From Sipunculus nudus (Eukaryota > Annelida > Sipuncula > Golfingiida > Sipunculidae), in assembly GCA_026874595.1 (NCBI GenBank), contig CM049318.1, positions 37,907,956 to 37,971,955 on the forward strand: a stretch of DNA of 64,000 nucleotides. Direction: 5' to 3'. Position 1 is the stretch's first letter, and the number at the start of each line of letters is the position of its first letter. Shown here piece after piece: positions 14,364 to 27,500 of the stretch. Below the pieces are notes generated by a model. It saw only the letters and a program-made list of their open reading frames with translations. It was not told the origin of the DNA and searched no databases. A program made the position numbers and the translations under genes.

Positions 14364-14519
14364 TAAACAGCATCGAGGTTTGTATATCAATATCTCAACA
14401 ACTTTTTTTAAAATAAATACGAAATCTTGCATAAACATCATTCAGGTCGACCAATAATCAAGTTACAAAAAATGGTGCATGGTATATAGTCAGGTGGCTT
14501 AACTGAATTTTTGTTACAC

Positions 14520-15800
14520 GACGGATAAAAGCACTAAATTTGGTATGAAGTATCTACAGGTCAATCCTGATTATTCTGAAGGGGATGCCCACCCGAACTC
14601 CATTTCTGGTTCTTTCAGCAGGCCCGCGAGTCCAAAATAACAGGATTTTACGTAAAATTTCACAAGTTTACAAGAATAAAAGGAATGTTGTAAACTCATT
14701 TGACTCTAAATCTCATTTTAAATTAATCAATATACATAATAAGAACACCATTATGAAATATAATGAACAGTTATCGTAGAAATTGTGACGAAAATAATGT
14801 TAAAGTATAATTGTAGGTCGCAAGAGGTCAATAGGGTCAAGTCATCCATTGATGTGAAACTGTATCCTTTTAGTGTGTTTAAATGCCCCCATGTTCTGAA
14901 GTGAAAATATTGCAGAAGTTAAGAAATATATTATTTCAATAAAAAATTAAAATTGCATAATGGTTAGAATTATAAGGATTAAACACCCATATAATTAAAA
15001 TATATAGGGAATATACTAGTATATATATACTAGTATCTATATACACTTTATCTGAAGTCGTATTGACGAAGAACCCAGGTCATTGAAACAATTTATAGAA
15101 TTGTCCACACCTTTGATCATTATTTATCAGGGTACAAATACATCTCGATTATAAAATATGGTAAATGCGATAATGAAAATGTGTCATGAAGCAATATTTG
15201 TTTCCACTTATCCAAAATAATATCTATCTGGAGGGAAAAGAGCTACAAGCAAATCCATGGACTTATTGGGTATATAATAAGCTATAATGGACGGTTCTTG
15301 AACATCAATTGGGTATATTCATATATGTTTGGAAAAATAACATTTCCAAGAAATTAATAAATTGCAGTAAAATTATCGATGGTAGCAATTTAGATCAAGT
15401 TTAAATACAACGGAGCTTGCAGTGGCGTTTAGTCACCTCTTGTTGTATTTTTTTGTGTTGAGAGTGAATTATGGTTTGTACATATATTTAATAAATACTT
15501 ACATTGCTGATAATTTTATATAACTACCTAATTCCTAAATAATTATGAAATTATTTTACTGATTACAACTTCAATTTGCCAGGAAAAGACTAAATCAAAG
15601 AATTCGGTATATATTTACATTTTATTTACTTAAAAAACTAGTTTATACTTAATGTTTTTTTGCAATGTCTGACTACATTTACAATATTGTTTATAATTAT
15701 TTATGTAGGTAAAATGAATATGGTAATGATGTATTATGCTGATGCGACCGCCATGTTAGCGTCAGTCTAAAGTTTCATGGGTAAAACATAATATTTTCAA
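14520..15800. repeat. Diverged tandem duplication, first copy
   Basis: Blocks recur in the same order in 15840-17420: CAGCAGG..GAGTCCA, ATCAATATACATA, TAAGAAATATAT, TTGCATAATGGTT, CAGGTCATTGAAA..ATTT, TTTCCACTTATCC..AATAATATCTA, and GTCAGTCTAAAGTTTCATGG. It carries only short AT runs and a single equivalent of the minisatellite unit. No coding sign. Confidence 0.65.
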
Positions 15801-16184
15801 ATGTCCAAATAGACAGCTAACTACATGGAATTATCGTTACATATCGAACAAAAAAAGCAAATTTTGTCAGAATTATCTTCAGGTTAGTCCTTCAGGTGCC
15901 CATTCAGCAGGGTAGAGTCCACAATAGCAGGATAACAAAACGTTATCAGACCTTTACAACAAAGAAGGGAATGCGGTAAAGTCGGCTGAATCTATATTTC
16001 ATTTTCATCTAATCAATATACATATTAAGATCACCTAAATATAACAAACATCTGTTGCAGTAAATATGACCAAAACCAGTTTATTTAAATGTAGCCAGCT
16101 TCAGGTCAAAAGTCACCTCATCCATCCATCCTTTAATTGGTCCCACGTTTTAAAAGTAAAATATTGGAGCTCGGCTTTTAAGAA

Positions 16185-16191
<7 letters not shown>

Positions 16192-16246
<55 letters not shown>
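16192..16246. repeat. (AT)n microsatellite
   Basis: About 25 AT dinucleotides in the second copy of the local duplication; the first copy has only a short run at the equivalent point. Confidence 0.95.
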
Positions 16247-16248
<2 letters not shown>

Positions 16249-16526
16249 ATACTGCATAATTGTTTGGATGATTAAGATCATAGTAGTATAGGTGCAATCT
16301 GGGCAGCTAAGTGTATGATTGGAGTTTACATTTGCAGTCTATATATATGGACTGGATCATTATTTTTACTGGACAACAGGTACCTGTATATATAGTAATT
16401 TTAGCGGCCGCACATTTTGATTAAGAATTTCAGTGTTTCATATCGTCGTCTATTCCAGCAGACCATCTGTTTAATTACTGTATCTCAATTCGTGGTTAGA
16501 TAGAAGACAGGTTATTGAAAAAATTT

Positions 16527-16955
16527 GTTGAGCTGCCTAAATATTTAATCATTGAGGGGCTGTTACAGTGTTGAGCTGCCTAAATATTTAATCATTGAGG
16601 GGCTGTTACAGTGTTGAGCTGCCTAAATATTTAATCACTGAGGGGCTGTTACAGTGTTGAGCTGCCTAAATATTTAATCACTGAGGGGCCTTAACAGTGT
16701 TGAGCTGCCTAAATATTTAATCACTGAGGGGCCTTAACAGTGTTGAGCTGCCTAAATATTTAATCATTGAGGGGCCTTAACAGTGTTGAGCTGCCTAAAT
16801 ATTTCATCATTATGGGGCTGTTACAGTGTTGAGCTGCCTAAATATTTAATCATTGAGGGGCCTTAACAGTGTTGAGCTGCCTAAATATTTAATCACTGAG
16901 GGGCTGTTACAGTGTTGAGCTGCCTTAAATATTTAATCACTGAGGGGCTGTGCAT
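16527..16955. repeat. 43-bp minisatellite, ten copies
   Basis: Unit starts TTGAGCTGCCTAAATATTTA and ends with GGGGCTGTTACAG or GGGGCCTTAACAG. Units start at 16528, 16571, 16614 and so on to 16917. The two end variants are intermixed, so units have been shuffled. There is a single related unit in the first duplicate copy, near 15095. Confidence 0.95.
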
Positions 16956-17420
16956 TTATGCATCCCAGCCACGATAAATGATATACAAGCAAGTGAGACA
17001 ATTCTTATAATTGCAACATAAAGCAACAATTGTTTACACTTATCATAAAATAATATCTAACTGAAATGATAAATTTGGCTTGTGGCTTTGTTCAGATCTA
17101 TGCACTGTGAGACTGTGGATACCTTTACAGTACAAATTCAGTTAATGTGGACTTATGAAGATCAGCTAGGTGTTTTATTCGTTTAGAATAAATATGTTTC
17201 TATAAAAATAAATGTCAGTTTCATTATCGATTTGCGTTGTTTAGACCAATTTTTACATTCTAAGTTGTTTAGACATATGAGGAAATGTCCGACTTCATGA
17301 TTTAACTTTAAATGTTAATGATTATAAAGTTATGTAAGTGAATGTGAATGTGCTAAACTTGTGTTATAATGCCGAGACCGCAATTTTAGTGTAAGTCTAA
17401 AGTTATGTGGAAGCAAACAC

Positions 17421-20400
17421 GATATATCTATCAGGAAAAGGGGGCTTTGTCTTACGTTTACCTACACATTTTGTTGTTCAGAGGTGTTTGTCAATGTTGG
17501 ATTTCAAAACCTAAAAACCTTTAGGGTGAATTTCAGTGTGTTTGAAGATACAGATAACGCATATATTGGATTTGGAATATAATTATTCGATTTTGTTATT
17601 CAGACATATACTTTCAAGCTTTCATTTATTTATAGACATCTTGTTTGCGATAAATCATTTCATAAAGATATTTGTTACCTGATACGGGAAAGAGAATGGC
17701 CTGTGAAATTGATTAAACCGCAGGCTTGCATATAATATAGAAAAATTAATCATGTATCTATGGTAATTATTTTTACATTCTCAAAATAACAGGTCTGAAG
17801 TTAAAGAGTAATGGGAAGCAGGAATAAGAGAGGAATAAGAAATGTAGGCTAATATTCGACAGGACATGGTCTCTAGATGAAATAATGAATAACTAAGTAA
17901 CACCGTATTTATTAAGCCATTGTAGAAAACCACCAAATAAACAACAGAGTTTGCTGCATAACAAAAATGCAAGACAAATTTATTGTAAAAAGTACTACAA
18001 TATTCCAAGAAGACTAAAAGGCAGGATATATTGAATCAACTATAATTAAATCTTGGAGATTAAGAACGTATGTTATCCGGCTCATAAAGAACACGACAGG
18101 ATAATTGCAGACTGATAACGTTTGTATTTTGCTATGACATTAAAGCAAATAACATGACTAAATGCGAAGTCTGGATCCAAAAATTAAAGTCAGCTACAAT
18201 GGCCGCAAAGACAGTTATCAATAATTCCTAATAGACTATACTCTCCAACTCGGACAAAAGATATAAGGAATTTTTAATACAATCAAACTAATAAAAATTC
18301 ACTGTGTTGGCCCAGAAGTTTACATTTTGAATTTGCAATAATTTACAGAGGTCAGTTGCAATGAATAACAAGAACAAATATAAATATGAACGGAAATATG
18401 GTTTATCGGTTATATTTAGTTCAAACACCAGTAGCTGCTACGGCAACTATCCTTTATTATAAACATTTAATACTTTCCCAAAAACTGAATCACAAACTCA
18501 ACGATAGTAAACAAGAAATATATTTGCACATTTTTTTTTTCGTTTATACACTTAATATCTTGGTTTAATGGGTACATGTAGCTTTCCCAGTCCCGAAATT
18601 GAGAAAAGGTATGGTCACGTGACCATTCTACATTTTTTGGGCTACAGGTGTATAATAGAACAATGTAAACGGTAATGATAGAATGAACACTTCTTTTGCT
18701 TTCTTTTGGTATACAATTTACTATATTTCATTAATTCGTGTGTATCTAAGATTATTTTTCCTTCCCTACCCCTCTTCATTTTCATGCCAAAAGAGGGTAC
18801 TGTGATAATCATGGCGCAGATGGTTTTAAGGCTCTGAAACTTATCTCGTAGATACTCCATGAGGGCACCCCCTCTGAAATCATCCGTTTTGGTGTACTCT
18901 ACCCATATACAAATTTTGGTGCTTTTATCCGGTCTGTAGGATATGGCCAAAATCTGACGCTAAGCCACCGGACTAATATGTCACCAAACCTGCTACATGA
19001 TATTTTTTAAATAAATAATAAAAGGTATAGCTTTTGAGGACAGGACGATATCAGTCAAATTACCAAATAAATATTATTATTATTATATGTAATTATAACT
19101 GTCAATATATTTGCATATAACTAAATTGTTTCATACACCATCGAGTTCTGAAGAAATTAACTTTGTATGCAATCGATTAATCAGTCATAGATATTCAATA
19201 ATTAATATTATTATTGACATACATTGTCATTATATTTTATCATATTTTTATTATTAAAACTACAGTTGGCATAGCATTTTGTACAAGCTAGTGTTTTGAG
19301 ATTCTCTCTAAAAACAGTAAAACGATGATTATACACTAAGAAGCACTATCACACATGAAAATTTGCAGAATGCGTCTATTTGAGAATTAATCTGCTTCAT
19401 GGCAATAAGAAAGAAAGAAAATAACTTGATATCACTACAATGGAAGGAGTATCGCAACTTAATAATTTTCAGGAAGCTGCTGTGAGTCATGTTGTCAATA
19501 CGTGTTAACTTTGAGAACAAACTGACATCAAGAGCAAAACAAAAGTTAGCCGTGCCATCACCGCCCCATGGTGGTCACAGTCGTAGAGGAAAACAATAGG
19601 GTTCTAATATGACCCATGCATGATAAAATGACCCAGTCTCAAGTCCGTGCATTCAGACATCTCACAGAAGAGTGAGAGACAAACACACAAACCAACAGAC
19701 AGGACGATCAGACTATGTACAGTGCAGACACAGGGTTCCAAATTCAATGAAATCAAAGTCTACGTAGTAAATTATCTACATTTTTTATTCATTTTAAGTT
19801 TACCAGTTTACAATACTCAATTTACATTTGCAATCAATAAAATAATTGGATATTACGAACATCCTGAATTGAAAAAGTGGCCTATTACACCAAACAAGGA
19901 AAACACCGGAATGAAATACCTTGTGACCTTGATGACCTTCACATTTAAATTTCATGATGGCATCCTACCACATCTTTTTCACCTCCCAACACTGGGCAAA
20001 TCCCACATAGATGCTTTCCATTAACATGCAATGCCTTAAAAATTAATTCTAGAGGATTTTTTTTCAGAATTTAGCTGGCCTTCTACTACCGGACTTGTGT
20101 TATTGTTCTAAGCTTATTACCAAATTGAAACTCAACTTGCGTAACCTTTCCCCAGATACATTTTTTTCATTCACATATTTCAACTTTAAACAGGTTAATT
20201 CCTTACATATTGTTCATAATATAATATACCTTGATGGCTTCTTTTTATATCACCCTTACTTGCTAGTAATGGGCAGATAAGAGAAATATCCAATTTAATC
20301 TCAGTATTATTCTAGAAATCATTACAAATTTCTTCATTTTTTGGGCCTTTTTAGACTGGCTTTAAAGTTCTATATTTCTATTGAAAATAAGAGACCCAGA

Positions 20401-20709
20401 CGTGAATTTTTCCCAGTGGTATACTGTGCCTGATTAGGTGATCAAGAAATAAAAGGTTGAGAGTGAAAATACTATTTCAGCAGCAGTTAAACATGTGTTA
20501 AACAGAACATAGGTGGTGTCATCTTTAGGTTATAATTATGAACTGATCACATGATCAATAGCTGCCGCTATTCCAGAGATATTCAATGACATTCATGACA
20601 TCATTCATGCAGTCAATTGAAATCATTGTGAAAATATATTCTGAAATCAACTGCAACATGCTTCTCATAAAAGAAAGAGAAACAATACAGAACAGATTTT
20701 ATGTAACAT
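17421..20709. other. Non-coding; nothing recognised
   Basis: AT-rich sequence downstream of HSPBAP1. Several 60-125 codon open frames exist on both strands but show no domain, codon bias or repeat similarity that I recognise. Confidence 0.4.
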
Positions 20710-20715
20710 TTTAAT
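20710..20715 (-). promoter_or_regulatory. Possible poly(A) signal (ATTAAA) of HSPBAP1
   Basis: ATTAAA on the minus strand about 160 nt after the stop codon. No canonical AATAAA was seen nearer in that direction. Such hexamers occur often by chance in AT-rich DNA. Confidence 0.25.
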
Positions 20716-20875
20716 ATAATCACACATTATATGAAACATTCGTATTCATGTGGCTTTCATTTTATATGAAGGATAATGCTGGAAAAAGGATTTCTTGAGA
20801 AGAATTTTTCCTATGTTTATAAAGAAATTTTCATTTTGGACAAAACCAAATCATTTCAGATCAAGTTTTGATGTT

Positions 20876-21562
20876 TCACTCTCCAAGACTTTCACACAAA
20901 ATCCCTGCAACTAGATCTATCACTCTTGGATCAGCGAAAGCTCTTGCTAAGGTTACACTATCAATATTCTTGGAAAGTCTCCCAACCTTGTTTTGTTGAC
21001 CTGATTCTCCACTAGATGTCTTTCTATGTGCAGCATCATCACCCTTCAATTGCTGTTTTGTGTCCTGACAACTATGTTGTGGTTTCCCTCTCTCCTTTAC
21101 TGTTTCCTTTTGTTTTAAACGAGAGGATATAATATCTTCAGTAAATGGGAAGCATTCATTAAATGATTTTTCTTGTACTGGAAATACCTTAGATTCTCCA
21201 GAAATTAAATCCCCAGTTTTTCTTAGGCAATGTTTTATTTTAAGCCTGACAGGCACAGAGTCAAAATTTTCCTCTTGTTTATACCTTTTATCATCAATTT
21301 CATCATCAGCCATCAATTTTCTTTTCCTCTTGTTTGTATTTGAAGTCTCTGAGTGACATGTGCACTTGGTAAACAAATCACTTGCATCCTTTTCAGCACT
21401 ACAAATCTCTCTGACAGTTTCATTACCAGGTTTGTCAGTGTTTGTGGATGCTATTTCTCTTGATGATTTTATATCAGTATTTGCAGTAAATGTCAGGTGT
21501 TCTTGATACTGCATCATGGCATTCTTCAGATATGTCATGTTGGTTGTATGTGGGGTGTTCTC
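20876..21562 (-). CDS. HSPBAP1: HSPBAP1 exon 7 (C-terminal, low-complexity tail)
   Basis: 687 nt including the TGA stop at 20878-20876, from acceptor TTGTTTTCAG. It starts ENTPHTTNMTYLKNAM, equivalent to the helix after LNPTE in vertebrates, then runs through ~170 Ser/Thr/Lys/Glu-rich residues with a basic KRKRK cluster. It ends with LARAFADPRVIDLVAGILCE, which resembles the conserved vertebrate C-terminus (VNPQVTRIVAQLL). The middle is probably disordered, and its KRKRK could act as a nuclear localisation signal (inference). Confidence 0.92.
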   Translation of the reverse strand, partial: ENTPHTTNMTYLKNAMMQYQEHLTFTANTDIKSSREIASTNTDKPGNETVREICSAEKDASDLFTKCTCHSETSNTNKRKRKLMADDEIDDKRYKQEENFDSVPVRLKIKHCLRKTGDLISGESKVFPVQEKSFNECFPFTEDIISSRLKQKETVKERGKPQHSCQDTKQQLKGDDAAHRKTSSGESGQQNKVGRLSKNIDSVTLARAFADPRVIDLVAGILCESLGE

Positions 21563-24500
21563 CTGAAAACAATATAATTGAGGCAGGTTTTACAGTTAAA
21601 TATTACTCAGTCAAATATCATCTTAAATTTGTCTGCTTGTTTATGCCTCATTCACATCTGATAGGTCAAGATTACTTTAATCTTCACAAGTACATAGGTA
21701 ATAGGTGTAGATCCAGAATTTTGGAAAGGGAGGGTCCAAGCCATGATGAGAAAACCTGAAAATGTCCACAGGTAAGGAAAAGGGGAGGGTCAGACAGGGG
21801 TTTCATATATAGCTGATGATTCAATATTACTGTCCAGTAGATTTTGTGCCATTGTGACATGTCATCAGAAAGCTACAAAAAGACTACTGATTCAGATTAT
21901 GATGTAAGTAGATCTACTATTTCCTTATAATTTGATTATCAAAAAGCTATTTACAATTTTTCATGAATTATTCTGTAACTGATAATTAATTAACATTCAA
22001 AAGTCTATTCTTCATCAAAAGCCTTCCTGTATCCAGTTCACATATGACATTACATCAGTTACCTAAATTAGAATTAATTTGATATTCCCCTGATTTATTT
22101 AGGAAACCACAATTTTTAATTTTCATTAAAGTGATTGAATTTTATTTCTTTGTCAAAATCTGACCTCAGTAGGGTTCAACCAATCACAGGCATCTTGTTG
22201 GTCATGTGACATGACTGAACACACAACAACTCTTGTTAGAGCCTCATGTAACCTTGCTTCAGCATCACATGGCTGAAACATACGAAAGTAAATTTTATAT
22301 TATATACAAATCCATTTTCTTTAACTCTATTTTATATATCATGTAAAATATATTTTGAAATAATGCAAATCACAATTCACATCAAAATTTTGTAATTTAA
22401 CTAGAATCAGTCATTAGAATCATCATTCAATTTACAGTGCTGACAGCCAGTTTGTATTAAAGGTTTCATTAAAAAGATTTTAAACATGGTCCTAAACACT
22501 GGTGCTATGCCAGTTTATCATTTATATCAATGATTGGTTGTTTTTCTCATAATCAAATAAACTGGTTGCATATCTGCATAATCGATCACAAATGATTTTG
22601 AATGCACAAATGCACATACATGATGAGACTAACATAAGGTGTGGGGCACATATATAATAATCTTCCATGGGTCATCTTTTATCTTTCAGTCACTGAATAT
22701 GATTTTTAAACCAATTCCTATCCCTATTAAACCTTGGTTTTGCTCTCTCTTGGGTGCCCTCTAGTTCTACTCACCAGTTCCAGCCAAGTGTTAATGCTGA
22801 TCGATGTGCCAAGGGACTCTACATAATGCCACCAGTGTCGTGGTACAAACAACACATCTCCAGGCTCCAAGGCCACAGGGAAAGGCCTAGCTTGCTGAAA
22901 CAAGGAAAAAATATATGTATAAACTTATTTATTTTACATGGATTGTACAAATAGTTATTATAACTAATCAAGGCACTCTCCATGGCTCTGATGATGGCGT
23001 TCCATAGGCTGTAGAGGTGGAGGAAACCAGAGAACCAAGAGAAAACCACTGGCCTTGGACGGACAACCCACTCTCATAGCCACACCGGGGATGAAACCCA
23101 GGTCGCCAGTGGACAGACCTGAGTGTTTTACCCCTCGACTGTCCAGGCCCCTGCAAGTAAATGTATAATTTTTTTTTTCTGCCCAGGAGGTGACGTCTTC
23201 TTCACCTGAGACCATTTGCTGGTTGATTTGTCTGTTGGTTTGTACACAGAAGTATGTAAATCCTTCAGAAAAAATTTACATGAAACTTTTTGAAGAGGTG
23301 GGACATGTGCCAGGGACAACAGCATTGTGATTTGGTGCAGAATCCATCAATGGGACAGATTCATTGAATTATTCCCACTCTGCTAAACATGTCAGATTTT
23401 GGTATTGCAGACTGCCAGCTGCTGCCATCTTTTAACTGATTTTCACACTAAAGGATCAAGGCTATTGAATGCAGGTTTCTATAAAAAGCACTGTTATAAT
23501 TTTGGTGCTGATCCAGGTAAAGAGTTAAATCCTGTAGTACTGTTCTGCTCTGCTGAGTGCCCTTCTAGCTGCCTCCCCCAGGAGGATATGCATTCATCCC
23601 CGTTTGTGTGTATTTGTGTGTTTGTTCGCAACATAACTCAAGCAATCATGAATGAAATCTCATAAAATTTTGTGGGCATTTCTGAAATGCAAATGAGCAA
23701 ATGAAGAAAAGATTAGATATTGGTGTGGATCTGGCAATTGATCCAGATACAGGAATGTCATCAAAGATTATTCACAAATGTACAGTTACTTATGCATGAA
23801 TGAGCTTTGGAATATGGGCCAATTAGTGAATCAAAACATGGTTTTGTAAGCATTCCACAATATGGACCCCACATGGCAGAGATTAGCAGCACATTAAAGT
23901 TTTAAATATATATCTTACATTAAATCAGGTCTAAGGATAGCTATTGAACTAGTATCAGTTTTTCTAAAATACTTCAGCTAGCATGAAATTAATATCATCC
24001 AATGTAGTCATATTCTGTTTTCTTTTGTTTCCAACAAATATGAGTTTTTTTATGCCTCAAGTAAAAGAATATATTATTTATAAGGAAACATAAGGTTATA
24101 GAGTAAATTACACAAGCAAAGGCATTAATATTTAATTTTAGGTACATTTTCTGTGCATCTCCCAAATCAAGATTTATTTATCTGTATGCCAAAAACACTG
24201 AAAACAGGCTCCAAACACAAAATTCAATCAAATACATAACAATGAACTCTCATTTAAACTACCCATCTCTAGGGTGCTATAAATATTTATGTTCATTTAG
24301 GGAATTGAACCTTATCATCACCAGGAATGAATGGTGGTGATAATTTTGAATCCTATAACAAGTACAAGTTTAGTAACTCTATGAAATCATTATACACATG
24401 TAAAAAAGTGAAGGGTACCTGGAACCTTGGACGCTGAAGAAGATCAGGATGTCCAATGTCAACCTGGCTGAAGATGCTGGACTCTTCATATGGGATGCGT

Positions 24501-27500
24501 GTTGGATACATGGAGTCAGAGTCTGACGGAGGAAAAAGAATCCACTTCTTTCTGGGGATAAGAATGATTTGCTTCTGCTATGCATTATATATATACTTCG
24601 CTCCACCAACCTGGGTCCACCTGTTTTTTTGGAGATAATTTTCTTAAACATTTATATTTTTCAATAATTCTTTAAATCTGCATATGATCTGACAGATGTC
24701 TCCCTGCATGAATAACCATCTTTTGTTAAATGGTTATATATTTAGAGTGTTAAAATGACATCATCCAATCAGCAGCTATCAATTGAGGCTGTTTTTGCAT
24801 GTGATTAATTGCCCTGACTGCCAGCAGTGGGGCTGATATGTTGTAAAATGTAGACTGATTTCTCATGTTTTTTTAATAAATCTGTTTCTTAAATAAGATG
24901 CAAGGTAGGTAATCATTTACTTTGTTGAAAATAAGGCCCTGTAATCTTTAACCCTACTTTAATATTTTTTTTTCCCATAAAAAAAAATATTCACAGCAAA
25001 AATCAGGTGGACAGGAGGGGATGAAACACATAATTAATATCTCAATCAACCCTTCCCCCATTACAGCACTGGAGGAACTTGTGTATTTTTTCTGCTCTCT
25101 TTAGATTTACATGATTTTCTGTTCTAGAACATAACACAATTAACATATATAGTAGAACCCTGCCTTTAGACCACCCTACAATTATGATCACCCCACAATT
25201 ATGACCACTTTTCTTGGTCCCGAATATATGATCCAGGTGACAATGAATTTTACAACAAGTGACCCATGGGTCATGACGCTCAGCTGCCAAGCATGACCTG
25301 TGACATCACGGGCTGAGATTTACAACTTCCAGTCAAATTTTGAAGAACCAATTTGCCAATTTGTTGAAATTTTCTACGACAACAGAAATATATATCACCT
25401 ATGTCTGGTTAAAACACAGTGAATTGATGGTCTGAGGAAAATGTATGATTGTTAAGGTATCCAGAACTATTCCCATAGCTTACTTGATACCTGTCAGTCT
25501 CAAAAGGAACACCATAAAGGGCAAATATAAGATCAAAATATATAGCAAAAAATCAAGGAAATCCATGCAAGAATTATTGAGAAACAGGTGCTTCTGTATG
25601 AATTTTTATTCAATACAAGCCAACTGTACTGCACTTTCATATATAATGATAATATTTATTAAGAAATATTTGACCCAATCCTTTGCAAGATTACATTAAT
25701 ATACGTCCAACTGCCTTCACTTTAACAGTTCTTGAGATAATATGATCAAAAGGAATTTAAAGATGGTTGCCTGGTGGCCATTTTGACTTCTGACAGGTCT
25801 GAAATCAGACAACAACCATTCTCTAAATCGGACCAAAAATTGAAGGTAAATTACTGAAACTGCACTGAAAAAAAGATTTCTAAGGTGGCTAACTGGCAGA
25901 CATAATGGATTTCTGACACATCTGACATTTGATATCACACATCCTCCAACAAGAGACCAAACTTGGGGCAAATTCTCCAAATGATGTTACAGTAATGAAT
26001 GTCCAAAACAATTCAAAAGGCATGTTCAGGCGCTCATATCAGATTTATAGATATGCAAATGTAAAAGTGTAGGTCCAATATTTTTAATTATCACTCTGCT
26101 TTTCAATGGGGTCAGCAGGGTTGGTAAACTGCAAAACCTGAAAGAATAGAAATGCAGAAAGCATAACTAAGAGTCTTGTAATAAAATAAAGCCATCCTAA
26201 ATCAAGTACACATCCACATATTATGAGAACAAACACTTGCTTTTATATGTAGTGATTTATATAAAAATATTCAGATATCTAGGAAACAAAGTTTATTGCT
26301 ATGATTCCATAAGATAAACTGCAAAAAGTTCCCATCATCTTATAAATCAGTAGGTGAACCTTAATACTATACTCTCATAGTGTTAATTCCTGGCTGAAGT
26401 ATTCCAACAACAGTGTTTTGTTATGCAGTAATGAGGAACTTATCACTCAGCCTTATCACTTAATAGCCTGATACAAAAGGGAGTCATATGTCACCAGTGT
26501 CACAATTACAGCCACACGGTGAGATGTACCAGCTGGAGTGCAAGCTTATATATACAAGAAAAATAGAGATGGTCTACAAAATAAGTTGACCTGACCTATG
26601 ACCTTGGCCTTTTGCCCACATATCAACTGGATTCTTCCTAAATGATGGGTAACTACTAACCACTTACATCTTGCCGATGTAATTACTTGGCAACCAATGA
26701 GTGAATAACTTAGACCTGCAACCTTTAACCTCCTGACCAGCTGACCTCAAAATCAATTAGTTTTTTCTTCATGCAAAAAGACCCATAAATATGAAGTTTG
26801 AATCACATTCAGTGATGCATAGATGTGGCATATGTGAAAGACTGAAGGTTTGGGTTGAACAGTTTCACTTGAAATATGTTCACAAGCATTTAGAACAATA
26901 TTGTGACCTTGACCTTTGACCTTTTGAAATCAACATCAATAGGCTTCTTCCCCTATTGGTAGGTAAGCCATATATGACAGATGGAAAGTATAGATTGAAA
27001 AGTTTGCCTGAAAATGACTCCACACAAGAAGAGGGTGCTGTGAACTTGACCTTTGACCTCAAAATCAACAGGTCTTTTCCCCTGTTGGCAGAGAAGCGAT
27101 ATCAGTGCTGAAAGGTTTGGAATGAAAGGTCTAGCTTGAAATGTGTCCACAACCTTTTCAAAGAAGTGGATCCTGTGACCCTGACCTATGACCTTGTGAC
27201 CTCAACATCTATAGGATTCTTCTCCCACTTAGTAGGTGAGCTATATGTGAAAGATTAAAGAATTGGGATGAAAGGTTTGGCTTAAAATGCATCCACAGGC
27301 TTTTCAAAGAAGTTGGTACTGTGACCTTGACCTTTGACCTTGTGACCTCAAAATAATTATGGTTCTTCCCATGTTGGTAGGTGAGCTGTATGTGAAAGAT
27401 GGAAGGTTTGGGATGAAAATTTTGGCTAAAAGAATTATTTCTGGGGGGTGCAAACACACCCAATAACTTCGAGAATATAGGTCGCAGTGACCTAATTTCA

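Larger units (their letters stand above)
15840..17420. repeat. Diverged tandem duplication, second copy
   Basis: Partner of 14520-15800. Matching blocks are CATTCAGCAGGGTAGAGTCC, AATCAATATACATATTAAGA, TAAGAAATATATATACATAT, CTGCATAATTGTTTGGATGA, CAGGTTATTGAAAAAATTTG, TTTACACTTATCATAAAATA and GTAAGTCTAAAGTTATGTGG. It is longer because of the (AT)n tract at 16192-16246 and the 43-bp minisatellite. Confidence 0.65.

Noticed and set aside
16527-16955. CRISPR-like short repeats
   Set aside because: 43-bp units are head-to-tail with no spacers; a minisatellite.
18642-20024. Open frames of 102 and 125 codons
   Set aside because: No domain, splice context or codon bias; AT-rich chance frames.
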